Part shown: positions 23,254 to 31,251 of the stretch, piece by piece | Layout of the letters: each line of letters starts with the position of its first letter | Position numbering within the stretch: the first letter of the stretch is position 1 | DNA from: Mucilaginibacter sp. UBA5151 | GTDB lineage: Bacteria > Bacteroidota > Bacteroidia > Sphingobacteriales > Sphingobacteriaceae | Reading direction: 5' to 3' | DNA length: 64,000 bases | NCBI GenBank assembly: GCA_002413785.1 | Contig: DHXR01000052.1 | Coordinates: forward strand, 25,720 to 89,719 | Program-made: the position numbers and the translations under genes | The notes under the pieces: generated by a model | Told to the model about the DNA's origin: nothing | The model's database searches: none | The model's input: the letters and a program-made list of their open reading frames with translations, nothing else

Positions 23254-23755
23254 AATGTTAAAAATTTTAAAGGGTAAAGTATTAGCGTTTAACTATTTAT
23301 TTTAGGTTAATTTATTTAGTAAAATACTGGCAGTGAATGATATATTCAACAACAATTATACCTTTGAACTCCCTTGTTTAATGCCCCCCCTTTTTTTTAT
23401 TTAAGCTGTGTGATATCCTGAACGTTTTACGTAAAAGGAAATTATTCTAACTTAGAATATCGCCATCTTAATCCAAATAATGGTTTTTAATTATTAAATA
23501 ATCTATAATAGATTAAGCAACTATTTGGCTTTTTTACAAATTAAATTGGGGATTACGGAGCCGGGTAATAAGTTCCCCGGAATTTAGGGCAATAAATTCC
23601 CCAAATTGGCCAAATGCAGAGTAGCAGGTAGGGTTTATGAAAGCCATTGATTGCCTGTAAGTTAATTAATTACTCGCAATGACGCTTTGTTAAGTGTCGT
23701 TCTGCCAAATAAAATTCCGTCCAGCCTCATTATTTTCAAAAAAATAAAATTTTCT

Positions 23756-23786
23756 TTTGATAAATTCATTTTAACCTGTACATTTA
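23756..23786 (+). promoter_or_regulatory. promoter of the aromatic operon leader
   Basis: TTTG at 23756-23759, 19-base spacer, TACATTTA at 23779-23786 (one base off TAnnTTTG). Transcription from about 23793 would place the leader-peptide ATG about 11 bases into the RNA. Confidence 0.6.
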
Positions 23787-23803
23787 CGCCGTAAACAAAA
23801 ACA

Positions 23804-23869
23804 ATGAAATTCAACAATGCATATTTTTATGGTTACTACTTTTACTTTACCAGTAAGAGCCGGGACTAA
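23804..23869 (+). CDS. Phe/Tyr-rich leader peptide of the aromatic operon
   Basis: A 21-codon ORF (ATG 23804, TAA 23867-23869) with four Phe and five Tyr codons: nine of 21 residues are aromatic, and the run YFYGYYFYF holds most of them. The stop lies exactly on the first arm of the attenuator hairpins, and pheA (prephenate dehydratase, making Phe) follows. Length, composition, position and overlap with the RNA fold are those of amino-acid attenuation leaders such as pheL. The ribosome would stall in this run when Phe- or Tyr-tRNA is scarce. Confidence 0.85.
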   Translation: MKFNNAYFYGYYFYFTSKSRD

Positions 23870-23927
23870 TATGCATCAAAAACATATAAAGAAACTGAAA
23901 AGTCCCGGCCAAAAACCGGGACTTTTT
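23859..23927 (+). promoter_or_regulatory. three-segment transcription attenuator before pheA
   Basis: Segment A GCCGGGACT (23859-23867, overlapping the leader stop), segment B AGTCCCGGC (23901-23909), segment C CCGGGACT (23916-23923) followed by TTTT. B can pair with A (antiterminator, 9 bp) or with C (terminator, 8 bp plus A-U extensions). A ribosome finishing the leader covers A, so B:C forms and transcription stops; stalling upstream leaves A free to take B and allows readthrough. A and C share the octamer CCGGGACT. Seen directly as sequence; the mechanism is inferred from known attenuators. Confidence 0.85.
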
Positions 23928-23943
23928 GCATTAAAGGTGATTT

Positions 23944-24852
23944 ATGAAAACTGATAAACCAAGAGTTGCCATACAAGGGATCCGCGCTTCCTTCCACGAA
24001 GAAGCGGCGCTGAAATATTTCGGCGAAGATATCCATACCATTGAATGCAACTCTTTTAAGCAAACGTTTGAGGCTTTACAAAAAAAAGAAGCCGACTATG
24101 TGGTGATGGCTATAGAAAACAGCATTGCAGGCAGCATTTTGCCCAACTATTCGCTGTTGCTCAGTTACGCATTTCCTGTGGTTGGCGAAATTTACCTGCC
24201 TATACAACTGCATTTAATGGCTTTACCGGGCGTAAAGTTTGATGATGTAAAATATGTCACCTCCCACCCTATTGCCATCCGCCAGTGTGTTGATTTTTTT
24301 GACGAATACCCCCACCTTAAAATCATCGAAAGCAATGATACCGCCGCCTGCGCCAAACGCATCCGCGATGAACAGCTTACAGATACCGTTGCCATCGCAA
24401 ACACCCTGGCTGCAAGGCTGTACGGACTTGACGTTCTGGAACGCCGCATAGAATCGAACAAGAAAAACTTTACCCGTTTCCTGATCCTCACCCATCACGA
24501 AAACGTGACTAAAAAACAGCCAAACAAAGCTTCCTTATGCTTCGAGGTAAGCAATAAGGTTGGCGCGCTGGCCAAGGTGCTCAATATTTTTTCCGAGGAA
24601 GGCGTTAATATGAGCAAAATACAATCCATGCCTGTTTTGGGCAAACGGAACGAATATAATTTTTATGTGGACATTGAATGGGATGAAGCCCGTCAGTATG
24701 ATACCGCCATCAGGAAAATCCTTAAATACACCCATAATTTTAATATCCTGGGCGAATATGAAAGGCATGTTGACGAAGGTGATATTGCACCAAAGCCCGC
24801 AAAGAATGAAAAAATACCGAGGAAATATATTAATATAAAGAAAATGGGATGA
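23944..24852 (+). CDS. pheA: prephenate dehydratase
   Basis: Converts prephenate to phenylpyruvate in Phe synthesis. 302 residues, monofunctional: catalytic domain from VAIQGIRASFHEEAA to the signature NFTRFLIL (Thr177-Arg178-Phe179), then an ACT regulatory domain (about 195-275) with GALAKVLNIFSEEGVNMSKI, which normally binds Phe for feedback inhibition. No chorismate mutase is fused here; that activity sits in the next gene. The N-terminus begins VAIQG rather than the usual IAIQG/VAYQG. First structural gene after the attenuator. Confidence 0.93.
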   Translation: MKTDKPRVAIQGIRASFHEEAALKYFGEDIHTIECNSFKQTFEALQKKEADYVVMAIENSIAGSILPNYSLLLSYAFPVVGEIYLPIQLHLMALPGVKFDDVKYVTSHPIAIRQCVDFFDEYPHLKIIESNDTAACAKRIRDEQLTDTVAIANTLAARLYGLDVLERRIESNKKNFTRFLILTHHENVTKKQPNKASLCFEVSNKVGALAKVLNIFSEEGVNMSKIQSMPVLGKRNEYNFYVDIEWDEARQYDTAIRKILKYTHNFNILGEYERHVDEGDIAPKPAKNEKIPRKYINIKKMG

Positions 24853-24894
24853 AAAGAAGTCCGGAAGGAGCTGCAGCTAAAAGAGGTTGCAGCT

Positions 24895-24931
24895 AAAGTC
24901 TCCCCCTACCGGGGGAGATTTAGAGGGGGCT
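24895..24931. repeat. TCTCCCC/GGGGGAGATTT repeat
   Basis: Half-length copy of the AGCCCC family: AAAGTCTCCCCCTACC and GGGGGAGATTTAGAGGGG. A GGACTTTCGGAC word follows at about 25006. Lies inside the operon between pheA and the DAHP synthase gene. Confidence 0.7.
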
Positions 24932-25031
24932 GGGCAGTCACCAGATAAACGAAAACAAATTAAACATAGAGCTAATAACATAAACAAAACAACAATTAAC
25001 CTTCCGGACTTTCGGACTACAAAAAAAAACG

Positions 25032-26159
25032 ATGAAACTAAATTTAAACATACAACCGCTTAGCTCCTGGATAAAAACAGGCAGCGAACCATTATTGATT
25101 GCCGGCCCATGCAGCGCCGAATCAGAAGACCAATTAGTTGCTACGGCGCATTTACTGGCAAAAACAGGCAAAGTATCGGCATTACGTGCCGGCATCTGGA
25201 AACCACGTACCCGTCCGGGTGAGTTTGAAGGCATTGGCAGTATTGGTTTGGAATGGCTTAAACGCGCCAAAGAAGAAACCGGCCTGCCCACCACCGTTGA
25301 AGTAGCCAACGCCAAACACGTGGAAGAAGCTTTAAAAGCAGGTGTTGACATTTTATGGGTTGGCGCGCGCTCAACCGTAAACCCTTTTACTGTTCAGGAA
25401 ATTGCCGACGCCCTGCGTGGTGTTGATATCCCGGTGATGGTAAAAAACCCGGTAAACCCTGATCTTTCCTTATGGATCGGCGCCCTGGAGCGTATCAACA
25501 ATGCAGGCATCACCAAACTGGCAGCTATTCACCGCGGCTTCTCCTCACACGAAAAAAGCGCTTTCCGCAATGAGCCTATGTGGGACTTAGCCATCAGCCT
25601 GAAAACACATGCACCTGAATTGCCAATCATTTGCGACCCAAGCCATATTTCGGGTAACCGCGACCTGATCGGGTACATCTCACAAAAAGCGCTTGACCTT
25701 GACATGCAGGGCTTGATGATAGAATCGCACATTGATCCAAGCGTGGCCTGGACCGATGCCAAACAACAGGTTACCCCTGATGCTTTAGCCGAAATTATTG
25801 AGCACTTAACCCTGCGCAAACCTGAATTCCGCAATGCCGAGTTAAAGGACAAACTGGCTGAATTACGTAACCAGATTGATAAAATTGACGACCTGGTGAT
25901 TCAGAAAATGGCAGAACGCATGAAAATTGTTGAGCAGATAGGCAACTACAAAAAGGATAACAACGTCACCATTTTGCAGGTTAACCGTTGGGACGAAATA
26001 TTGCAGAAACGCACCAATTATGCCAAAGCCTTAAAATTAAGTCCTGAGTTTACCGAAAAATTACTGGAACTGATACACAGCGAATCTATCCGTAAACAAA
26101 CAGAGATTATGAATAAGGATGCAGCAGGACAAGCGGCTGAAAAATTAACACACGCGTAA
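25032..26159 (+). CDS. bifunctional DAHP synthase / chorismate mutase
   Basis: First enzyme of the shikimate pathway fused to chorismate mutase. Residues about 1-260 are a type I-beta DAHP synthase: LLIAGPCSAESEDQL, KPRTRPGEFEGIG, VKNPVNPDLSLWIGAL, and the metal site IICDPSHISGNRD. Residues about 275-360 are an AroQ-type mutase helix bundle (ELRNQIDKIDDLVIQKMAER; KIVEQIGNYKKDNNVTI). This fusion is common in Bacteroidota, where the mutase feeds prephenate to PheA and TyrA. It follows pheA after 180 bp of repeats; prephenate dehydrogenase and an aminotransferase, often between them, are absent here. Confidence 0.93.
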   Translation: MKLNLNIQPLSSWIKTGSEPLLIAGPCSAESEDQLVATAHLLAKTGKVSALRAGIWKPRTRPGEFEGIGSIGLEWLKRAKEETGLPTTVEVANAKHVEEALKAGVDILWVGARSTVNPFTVQEIADALRGVDIPVMVKNPVNPDLSLWIGALERINNAGITKLAAIHRGFSSHEKSAFRNEPMWDLAISLKTHAPELPIICDPSHISGNRDLIGYISQKALDLDMQGLMIESHIDPSVAWTDAKQQVTPDALAEIIEHLTLRKPEFRNAELKDKLAELRNQIDKIDDLVIQKMAERMKIVEQIGNYKKDNNVTILQVNRWDEILQKRTNYAKALKLSPEFTEKLLELIHSESIRKQTEIMNKDAAGQAAEKLTHA

Positions 26160-26162
26160 TTC

Positions 26163-26276
26163 GCCTCACCCTGCCCTCTCTCCGAAGGAGTCCGGAGTCC
26201 TTCGGACCAAAGGAGAGGGTTTTTAAAAAAGAGCGAAGTTTAAGTCCTCTCCTTTGGAGAGGATTTAGGTGGGGCC
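26163..26276. repeat. CCTCACC/CCTCTCC hairpin repeat
   Basis: GCCTCACCCTGCCCTCTC at one end, GGAGAGGATTTAGGTGGGGC at the other, with an inner hairpin around TCCGAAGGA/TCCTTCGGA. A further half copy (AAGTCCTCTCCTTTG) follows to about 26328. Confidence 0.75.
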
Positions 26277-26338
26277 TCGCAGGTTAAAAAAAAAGCGAAG
26301 TTTAAGTCCTCTCCTTTGAAGAGGATTCAAAAAAGGGG

Positions 26339-26449
26339 TGTCATGGTGAGGCACTCGAACCATGTGGGGTGGCCTGTACGGCTTTGCATAGCCGTTATTG
26401 CATTGACGTTGTGCCTTTGCGCACATGGTTCGAGTGCCTCACCATGACA
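26339..26449 (-). mobile_element. 111-bp MITE-like element, copy 2 (inverted)
   Basis: Same 26-bp terminal inverted repeats as 11523-11632. The core is the reverse complement of copy 1 with a few changes (GTGGGGTGGCCTGTACGG ... GTTGTGCCTTTGCGC). It ends 36 bp before aroA. Confidence 0.75.
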
Positions 26450-26485
26450 CCCAAAGCTACAGGGAAAATACCTATATAATAAATA

Positions 26486-27820
26486 ATGAAGCATAACATC
26501 ATCCTTACCAAAAAAAGCAAATCAGTAAAGGGTACCGTACACCTCACCGGTTCAAAAAGTGAATGTAACCGCGCCCTTATTATTGAAGCGCTGAGCAACG
26601 GTAAAGTAAAGGTTGAGAATATTTCGGATGCCGCGGATACGGTGACGCTCGCAGGTATCCTGCGGGCAGAGGTTAGAGATAAGAGATTAGAGATTAGTCA
26701 AACAAATAATTCCGGGGTTAATCCCCTAAGCTCTAATCTCCAATCTCCAATCTCTGAAATCAACATCGGTCCTGCCGGCACGGCTATGCGCTTTTTAACG
26801 GCTTACTTCACTTTACAGCCTGCCTGCCGGACAGGCAGGGATGAAGAAGTGATTTTAACCGGCAGTGAACGCATGAAACAACGTCCGATAGGAATTTTGG
26901 TGGATGCTTTACGCGAACTGGGCGCGCATATTGAATACGTTGAAAACGAGGGTTTTCCCCCTATCAAATTGAAAGGCAGTCTGGAGCAGCTTTCTAATAA
27001 GGTCAGTATAAAAGGAAATATAAGCAGTCAGTACATCACTGCGCTATTGCTTATAGCTGCCCGGCTGCCTTTTGGTTTGGAATTAAATATTGAAGGAGAA
27101 CTTACTTCGCGCCCTTATGTGGAGATGACACTGGCCATGCTGCAAACCGCAGGGATACAGCATACCTGGGAAGGCAATACCATCAGCATAAAACACCAGG
27201 AATTTACGCCAACCTTGTTGCATGTGGAACCGGATTGGAGCGCGGCTTCTTATTGGTACGCCATTGCAGCTTTGGCTGATGAAGCCGAATTGTTTTTACC
27301 AGGCTTAACGCAATACAGCCTGCAGGGCGACAGCGTGATCACGGAGATTATGGCTAATTTTGGCATCACCTCGCAGTTTAAAGATGGCGGTGTTTATTTA
27401 CAGAAGGAAGTAAAACCGGTTATCCGCAAAATATTCGATCTGAAAGAATGTCCCGACCTGGCCCAAACCATCATCGTGGTATGCGCTGCATTAGGCCATG
27501 AAGCTACCTTTACAGGATTAGAAACTTTAAAGATCAAGGAAACCGACCGCATAAAGGCCCTGCAAAATGAGCTGGCAAAAATCGGCGTTAAGCTAATTGA
27601 AAAAGGACAGGTTTATAAACTGGATTGCAGCGAAAAATTCATCCCCGAACGTATATTTGTAAACACCTATGACGATCACCGCATGGCAATGGCCTTTGCG
27701 CCGCTGGCCCTGCTGATAAACGAAGTAGAAATTGAAGATGCGCAGGTAGTTGAAAAATCGTACCCCGCATTTTGGAAGGATTTGGAGAAGGTGGGATTTG
27801 AGGGAGAGATTAGAGGTTAG
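26486..27820 (+). CDS. aroA: 3-phosphoshikimate 1-carboxyvinyltransferase with in-frame repeat insertions
   Basis: EPSP synthase of the shikimate pathway; 444 residues. Landmarks: TGSKSECNRALIIEAL (PEP/S3P binding Lys and Ser), NIGPAGTAMRF, TGSERMKQRPI, GNISSQYITALL, the catalytic DWSAASYW, and TDRIKAL, DDHRMAMAFAP. Two segments do not look like EPSP synthase: residues about 63-90, encoded by an inverted GAGATTAGAG repeat, and ACRTGR near residue 113, encoded by a CCTGCCTG palindrome. Both keep frame and fall in surface-loop positions. The stop also lies at the edge of another GAGATTAG repeat. All core motifs are intact, so it should be active. Confidence 0.93.
   Translation: MKHNIILTKKSKSVKGTVHLTGSKSECNRALIIEALSNGKVKVENISDAADTVTLAGILRAEVRDKRLEISQTNNSGVNPLSSNLQSPISEINIGPAGTAMRFLTAYFTLQPACRTGRDEEVILTGSERMKQRPIGILVDALRELGAHIEYVENEGFPPIKLKGSLEQLSNKVSIKGNISSQYITALLLIAARLPFGLELNIEGELTSRPYVEMTLAMLQTAGIQHTWEGNTISIKHQEFTPTLLHVEPDWSAASYWYAIAALADEAELFLPGLTQYSLQGDSVITEIMANFGITSQFKDGGVYLQKEVKPVIRKIFDLKECPDLAQTIIVVCAALGHEATFTGLETLKIKETDRIKALQNELAKIGVKLIEKGQVYKLDCSEKFIPERIFVNTYDDHRMAMAFAPLALLINEVEIEDAQVVEKSYPAFWKDLEKVGFEGEIRG
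26672..26757. repeat. inverted GAGATTAG repeat inserted in aroA
   Basis: AGAGATTAGAGATTAG on the left and CTCTAATCTCCAATCTCC on the right can pair; GGGG-TTAAT-CCCC lies at the tip. The same words recur at 27797-27836 after aroA. It adds about 28 codons in frame, several of them AGA. Confidence 0.75.
26819..26839. repeat. CCTGCCTG/CAGGCAGG palindrome inside aroA
   Basis: CCTGCCTG-CCGGA-CAGGCAGG, 8-bp perfect arms, coding for part of PACRTGRD, which has no counterpart in the usual EPSP synthase sequence between the YFT strand and LTGSERM. Confidence 0.65.
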
Positions 27821-27934
27821 AGATTGGAGATTAGAAGGAGCCTGATCTCCAGGCCCTAAAAAAACCAATGACACAATGACTAATGACAAAAAAATCGGTG
27901 CAATCATAAAAAAATCGGTGTAATCACAAAAAAT

Positions 27935-29029
27935 ATGGCAGGCAATTCATTCGGGCAAATATTCAGGATAACAACTTTTGGCGAGTCGCATGGCGAAGCT
28001 ATCGGTGTAATTATTGACGGCTGTCCGGCGCAACTGGAGGTTGATCTGGATTATATCCAGGGCGAACTGGACAAACGCAAACCGGGGCAGTCGAAAATTA
28101 CTACGCAGCGTAAGGAAAGCGATACGGTAAAAATTCTTTCCGGTGTTTTTGAGGGCAAAACCACGGGCACCCCAATTGCCATGCTGATACCCAATGAGGA
28201 CCAGCGCTCAAAAGATTATACCCATAATGTGGATGTGTTCCGTCCATCGCATGCGGATTATACCTATCAAACAAAATATGGCATCCGCGACCATCGCGGC
28301 GGCGGCCGTTCATCAGCCCGCGAAACCGCGGCCCGTGTTGCAGCAGGCGCCCTGGCGAAATTGCTGCTCAAAACACAGGGCATAGAAATTGTGGCCCATG
28401 TAAGCAGCGTTGGAAAAATAAACGCTCCGAATGTGGAGATCAATGATGCATTGGCTTTTATCGGCGAACGCGAAAAAAACATCGTCCGCTGCGCCGATGC
28501 CGCAACGGCCGTAGAAATGATTGAATATATCGACGGCATCCGTAAAAAGGGTGACACCGTTGGCGGCAAAATAAGCTGCTATATTACAAACTGCCCGGTC
28601 GGCCTCGGCGAACCTGTATTTGACAAACTGCACGCCGAATTGGGCAAAGCCATGCTGAGCATTAACGCGGTTCATGGCTTTGAATATGGCTCCGGCTTTG
28701 CAGGAAGTGAAATGCTCGGGTCGGAACATAACGACATATTTGTTAAAAGCCATTTGGGCGATATAGAAACCCTCACCAATTTTTCGGGCGGCATACAGGG
28801 TGGTATCAGCAACGGTATGCCTATTGAGTTTAAAGTGGCATTTAAACCGGTAGCTACCATTATGCAAAGCCAGGCTACGGTTGATAGCGAAGGCAATGCC
28901 GCCGAAATATCGGGCAAAGGCCGTCATGATCCCTGCGTAGTGCCGCGTGCCGTGCCTATCGTAGAGGCAATGGCCGCTTTGGTTTTGGCAGATCATTGGC
29001 TGAGGAACAGGACTACCAGGCTGAGGTGA
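27935..29029 (+). CDS. aroC: chorismate synthase
   Basis: Last shared step to aromatic amino acids: EPSP to chorismate with reduced FMN. 364 residues; signature blocks GNSFGQIFRITTFGESHG (first conserved His), the RPSHADYTY block, RGGGRSSARET, GFEYGSGF, GGIQGGISNG, and the C-terminal GRHDPCVVPRAVPI are all present. Spacing of 115 bp from aroA is filled with short AT-rich repeats (AAAAAATCGGTG twice). Completes the pheA-DAHPS/CM-aroA-aroC group, presumably under the attenuator at 23859. Confidence 0.97.
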   Translation: MAGNSFGQIFRITTFGESHGEAIGVIIDGCPAQLEVDLDYIQGELDKRKPGQSKITTQRKESDTVKILSGVFEGKTTGTPIAMLIPNEDQRSKDYTHNVDVFRPSHADYTYQTKYGIRDHRGGGRSSARETAARVAAGALAKLLLKTQGIEIVAHVSSVGKINAPNVEINDALAFIGEREKNIVRCADAATAVEMIEYIDGIRKKGDTVGGKISCYITNCPVGLGEPVFDKLHAELGKAMLSINAVHGFEYGSGFAGSEMLGSEHNDIFVKSHLGDIETLTNFSGGIQGGISNGMPIEFKVAFKPVATIMQSQATVDSEGNAAEISGKGRHDPCVVPRAVPIVEAMAALVLADHWLRNRTTRLR

Positions 29030-29050
29030 AAGGTATCTTTAAAATCAGTA

Positions 29051-29083
29051 AGATTTGTCAACTTTTAAAAAGTTGACAAATCT
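29051..29083. repeat. 33-nt palindrome, copy 3 (variant arms)
   Basis: AGATTTGTCAACTTTT, centre A, AAAAGTTGACAAATCT, perfect arms. Same length and AGAYT/TTTT frame as 16496 but with different middle bases on both arms. Twenty-two bases after aroC, suitable as its terminator. Confidence 0.85.
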
Positions 29084-29092
29084 ATCCCCACT

Positions 29093-29140
29093 CATCCGCA
29101 CATCTGCATATCTGCACATCTGCACATCTGCACATCTGCA
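29093..29140 (+). repeat. 8-bp tandem repeat CATCTGCA
   Basis: Six units of CATCTGCA (two with one change) end to end. The same word recurs in loose form around 55880-55978 before rpmI. Confidence 0.8.
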
Positions 29141-29150
29141 CATTTAATAA

Positions 29151-29158
29151 TATCTTTG
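29151..29158 (+). promoter_or_regulatory. -7 box for the MFS gene
   Basis: TATCTTTG, only 7 bp before the ATG at 29166, so the message would be nearly leaderless. Confidence 0.55.
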
Positions 29159-29165
29159 TTCAACA

Positions 29166-30395
29166 ATGCTGACCTCCTTTTTCCAATTATACAAACAAGC
29201 TTACAGTGGCCTTTCGCGGAATAGCTGGTATTTAAGCATAGTGATGCTCATTAACCGCAGCGGAACTATGGTAGTGCCATTTATGAGTATTTATTGCATA
29301 CAAAAGCTGCATTTTGACATAAAACAGGCTGGTATAATTATGGCGCTGTTTGGCGCAGGGTCGGTAACAGGCGCATTTTTTGGCGGCAAATTAAGCGATA
29401 AGTTCGGCTTTTACGATCTGCAGGTTAGCGCTTTGTTAAGCGGTGGGCTGCTGTTCCTGATTTTAGGGTACCAGCATACTTTTATACCGCTATGTATTGG
29501 CACGTTTATACTGAGTGTTTGTAATGATTCGTTCAGGCCGGCAAACTCGGCGGCCATAGCCCATTACAGCAGCCACGAAAACAAAACAAGGTCGTACTCC
29601 TTAAACCGGCTGGCGGTAAACCTGGGCTGGGCGGTTGGCGGCGCTATGGGCGGCTTCCTGGCGGCTATCAATTATCATTTATTGTTTTGGGTTGACGGCT
29701 GCACCAATATTGCGGCTGCATTACTCCTGTTAAAACTGATGCCAAGGGCCAACGTAATAAAAACCATAAAAAAGCGCGATAAAACTATCATCGCCGCTTC
29801 GCCTTACCACGACAAAATTTACCTGATCTTCCTATTGCTGGCTATGCTTTTCGCGATGTGTTTTTTCCAGTTTTTTATTATGCAGCCGGTTTTTTATAAA
29901 ATACAATGGCATTTTAACGAGCGCTTTATCGGCTTTTTGCTGGCCCTTAACGGGATACTGATCGTACTGATTGAAATGGTGCTGATACACAACATTGAAG
30001 GGAAAAGAAACGGTTTGATCTTTATCAGCACCGGCATTTTTATGTTAGGCGTCAGCTTTATGCTGCTCAATATTGTGCGCCCTTCTGCAATTTCTGCTAT
30101 TTTCATTGTTGTTTTGATCACTTTTAGCGAGATGGTAAGTATGCCCTTCATGAACGCATTCTGGATAAGCCGCACAACCGATTATAACCGGGGCGAATAC
30201 GCAGCATTATATACCATGTCGTGGTCAGCAGCCCAGGTTATCGGGCCATTTGCCGGCGGCCAGGTAATTTTTTATGGCGGGTTCAGGATGTTATGGTGGC
30301 TGCTCGGCGCTGTAAGCATGCTTGCTTCGCTCGGCTACATCATCTTATACAGGGTGAATTTCCATCGTAAACAAAAAAGTGTTATACCTTCGTAG
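29166..30395 (+). CDS. MFS transporter
   Basis: 409 residues with about 12 hydrophobic membrane segments. The intracellular loop 2-3 motif FFGGKLSDKFGF (GxxxDRxGR type) lies near residue 77, and RPANSAAIAHYS follows in segment 4, as in drug-efflux-type permeases. The Lys/Arg-rich central loop (VIKTIKKRDK) separates two six-helix halves. The substrate is unknown. The next gene, a HAD phosphatase, starts 14 bp later and is probably co-transcribed. Confidence 0.88.
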   Translation: MLTSFFQLYKQAYSGLSRNSWYLSIVMLINRSGTMVVPFMSIYCIQKLHFDIKQAGIIMALFGAGSVTGAFFGGKLSDKFGFYDLQVSALLSGGLLFLILGYQHTFIPLCIGTFILSVCNDSFRPANSAAIAHYSSHENKTRSYSLNRLAVNLGWAVGGAMGGFLAAINYHLLFWVDGCTNIAAALLLLKLMPRANVIKTIKKRDKTIIAASPYHDKIYLIFLLLAMLFAMCFFQFFIMQPVFYKIQWHFNERFIGFLLALNGILIVLIEMVLIHNIEGKRNGLIFISTGIFMLGVSFMLLNIVRPSAISAIFIVVLITFSEMVSMPFMNAFWISRTTDYNRGEYAALYTMSWSAAQVIGPFAGGQVIFYGGFRMLWWLLGAVSMLASLGYIILYRVNFHRKQKSVIPS

Positions 30396-30409
30396 TCATA
30401 TCAACATAC

Positions 30410-31036
30410 ATGAAACAGGCTTTAATATTAGATCTCGACAATACTATCTATCCCGTAAGTTCCATCGCTGAACATTTGTTTGAACGTTTATTCTGGCTGC
30501 TCGACCAAACCGAAGACGGAACAAATTATGAGAAAATTAAGGATGCAAAAGATGAATTGAAAAGGCGCCCTTTCCATTTGGTGGCGGATAAGTACAATTT
30601 CGGGGAAGAGCTTACCGAAAAAGGGATTGACCTGTTAAAAAATATGGCTTACGATTTGCCTATGCAGCCTTTTGAAGATTACCGTTACATACAGTCGGCC
30701 AACATCCCGAAGTTTTTGGTTACCACCGGTTTTTCCAAATTACAGTGGAGTAAGGTTAACATGCTTGGGATCGGGAATGATTTTGCGGAGATCCATATTG
30801 TTGACCCGGAAACATCGCAACAAACAAAAAGAGAGGTATTCGCTGATATCATGAACAGGCATTTTTATTCGACAGATGAGTTGCTGGTTGTTGGTGATGA
30901 CCCCGAATCTGAAATAAAAGCCGCCGGGGAATTAGGTATAGATACCTTTTTATTCGATCCTGAAAACAAGCACCCCGGCGCAAATGCCACCTACAAATCG
31001 GTTAGCCTCAGGGATGTTTTGAACCATATTTCGTAG
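30410..31036 (+). CDS. HAD-superfamily hydrolase
   Basis: 208 residues. Motif I DLDNTIYP (Asp nucleophile and acid base Asp, residues 8-15), motif II in FLVTTGFSK (Thr), Lys in the QTKREVF region, and motif IV LVVGDDPESEIKAA. The family includes pyrimidine 5-nucleotidases and phosphoglycolate phosphatases; the substrate cannot be told from sequence. Transcribed with the MFS gene. The following 215 bp (31037-31251) are gene-free and contain a GAGACGCAATACC repeat word. Confidence 0.85.
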   Translation: MKQALILDLDNTIYPVSSIAEHLFERLFWLLDQTEDGTNYEKIKDAKDELKRRPFHLVADKYNFGEELTEKGIDLLKNMAYDLPMQPFEDYRYIQSANIPKFLVTTGFSKLQWSKVNMLGIGNDFAEIHIVDPETSQQTKREVFADIMNRHFYSTDELLVVGDDPESEIKAAGELGIDTFLFDPENKHPGANATYKSVSLRDVLNHIS

Positions 31037-31251
31037 AGACGCAATACCCTGCGCCGTATGCTTGTGTGTACCAAAATATTATATTTTTGCCCGGCGGGCA
31101 TTTGTTGGCCTTACGCATCACGCCGGTGTAATGTTCAACGCAGGGTCCGCTGCGAGATACGGGAACCCTAAATATGCATCTATTATAATTTCGATTTTAT
31201 CAAAAATTAACGATAAAAAGCATGGCGGCCTTTATAAACCCAGGCCCTACC

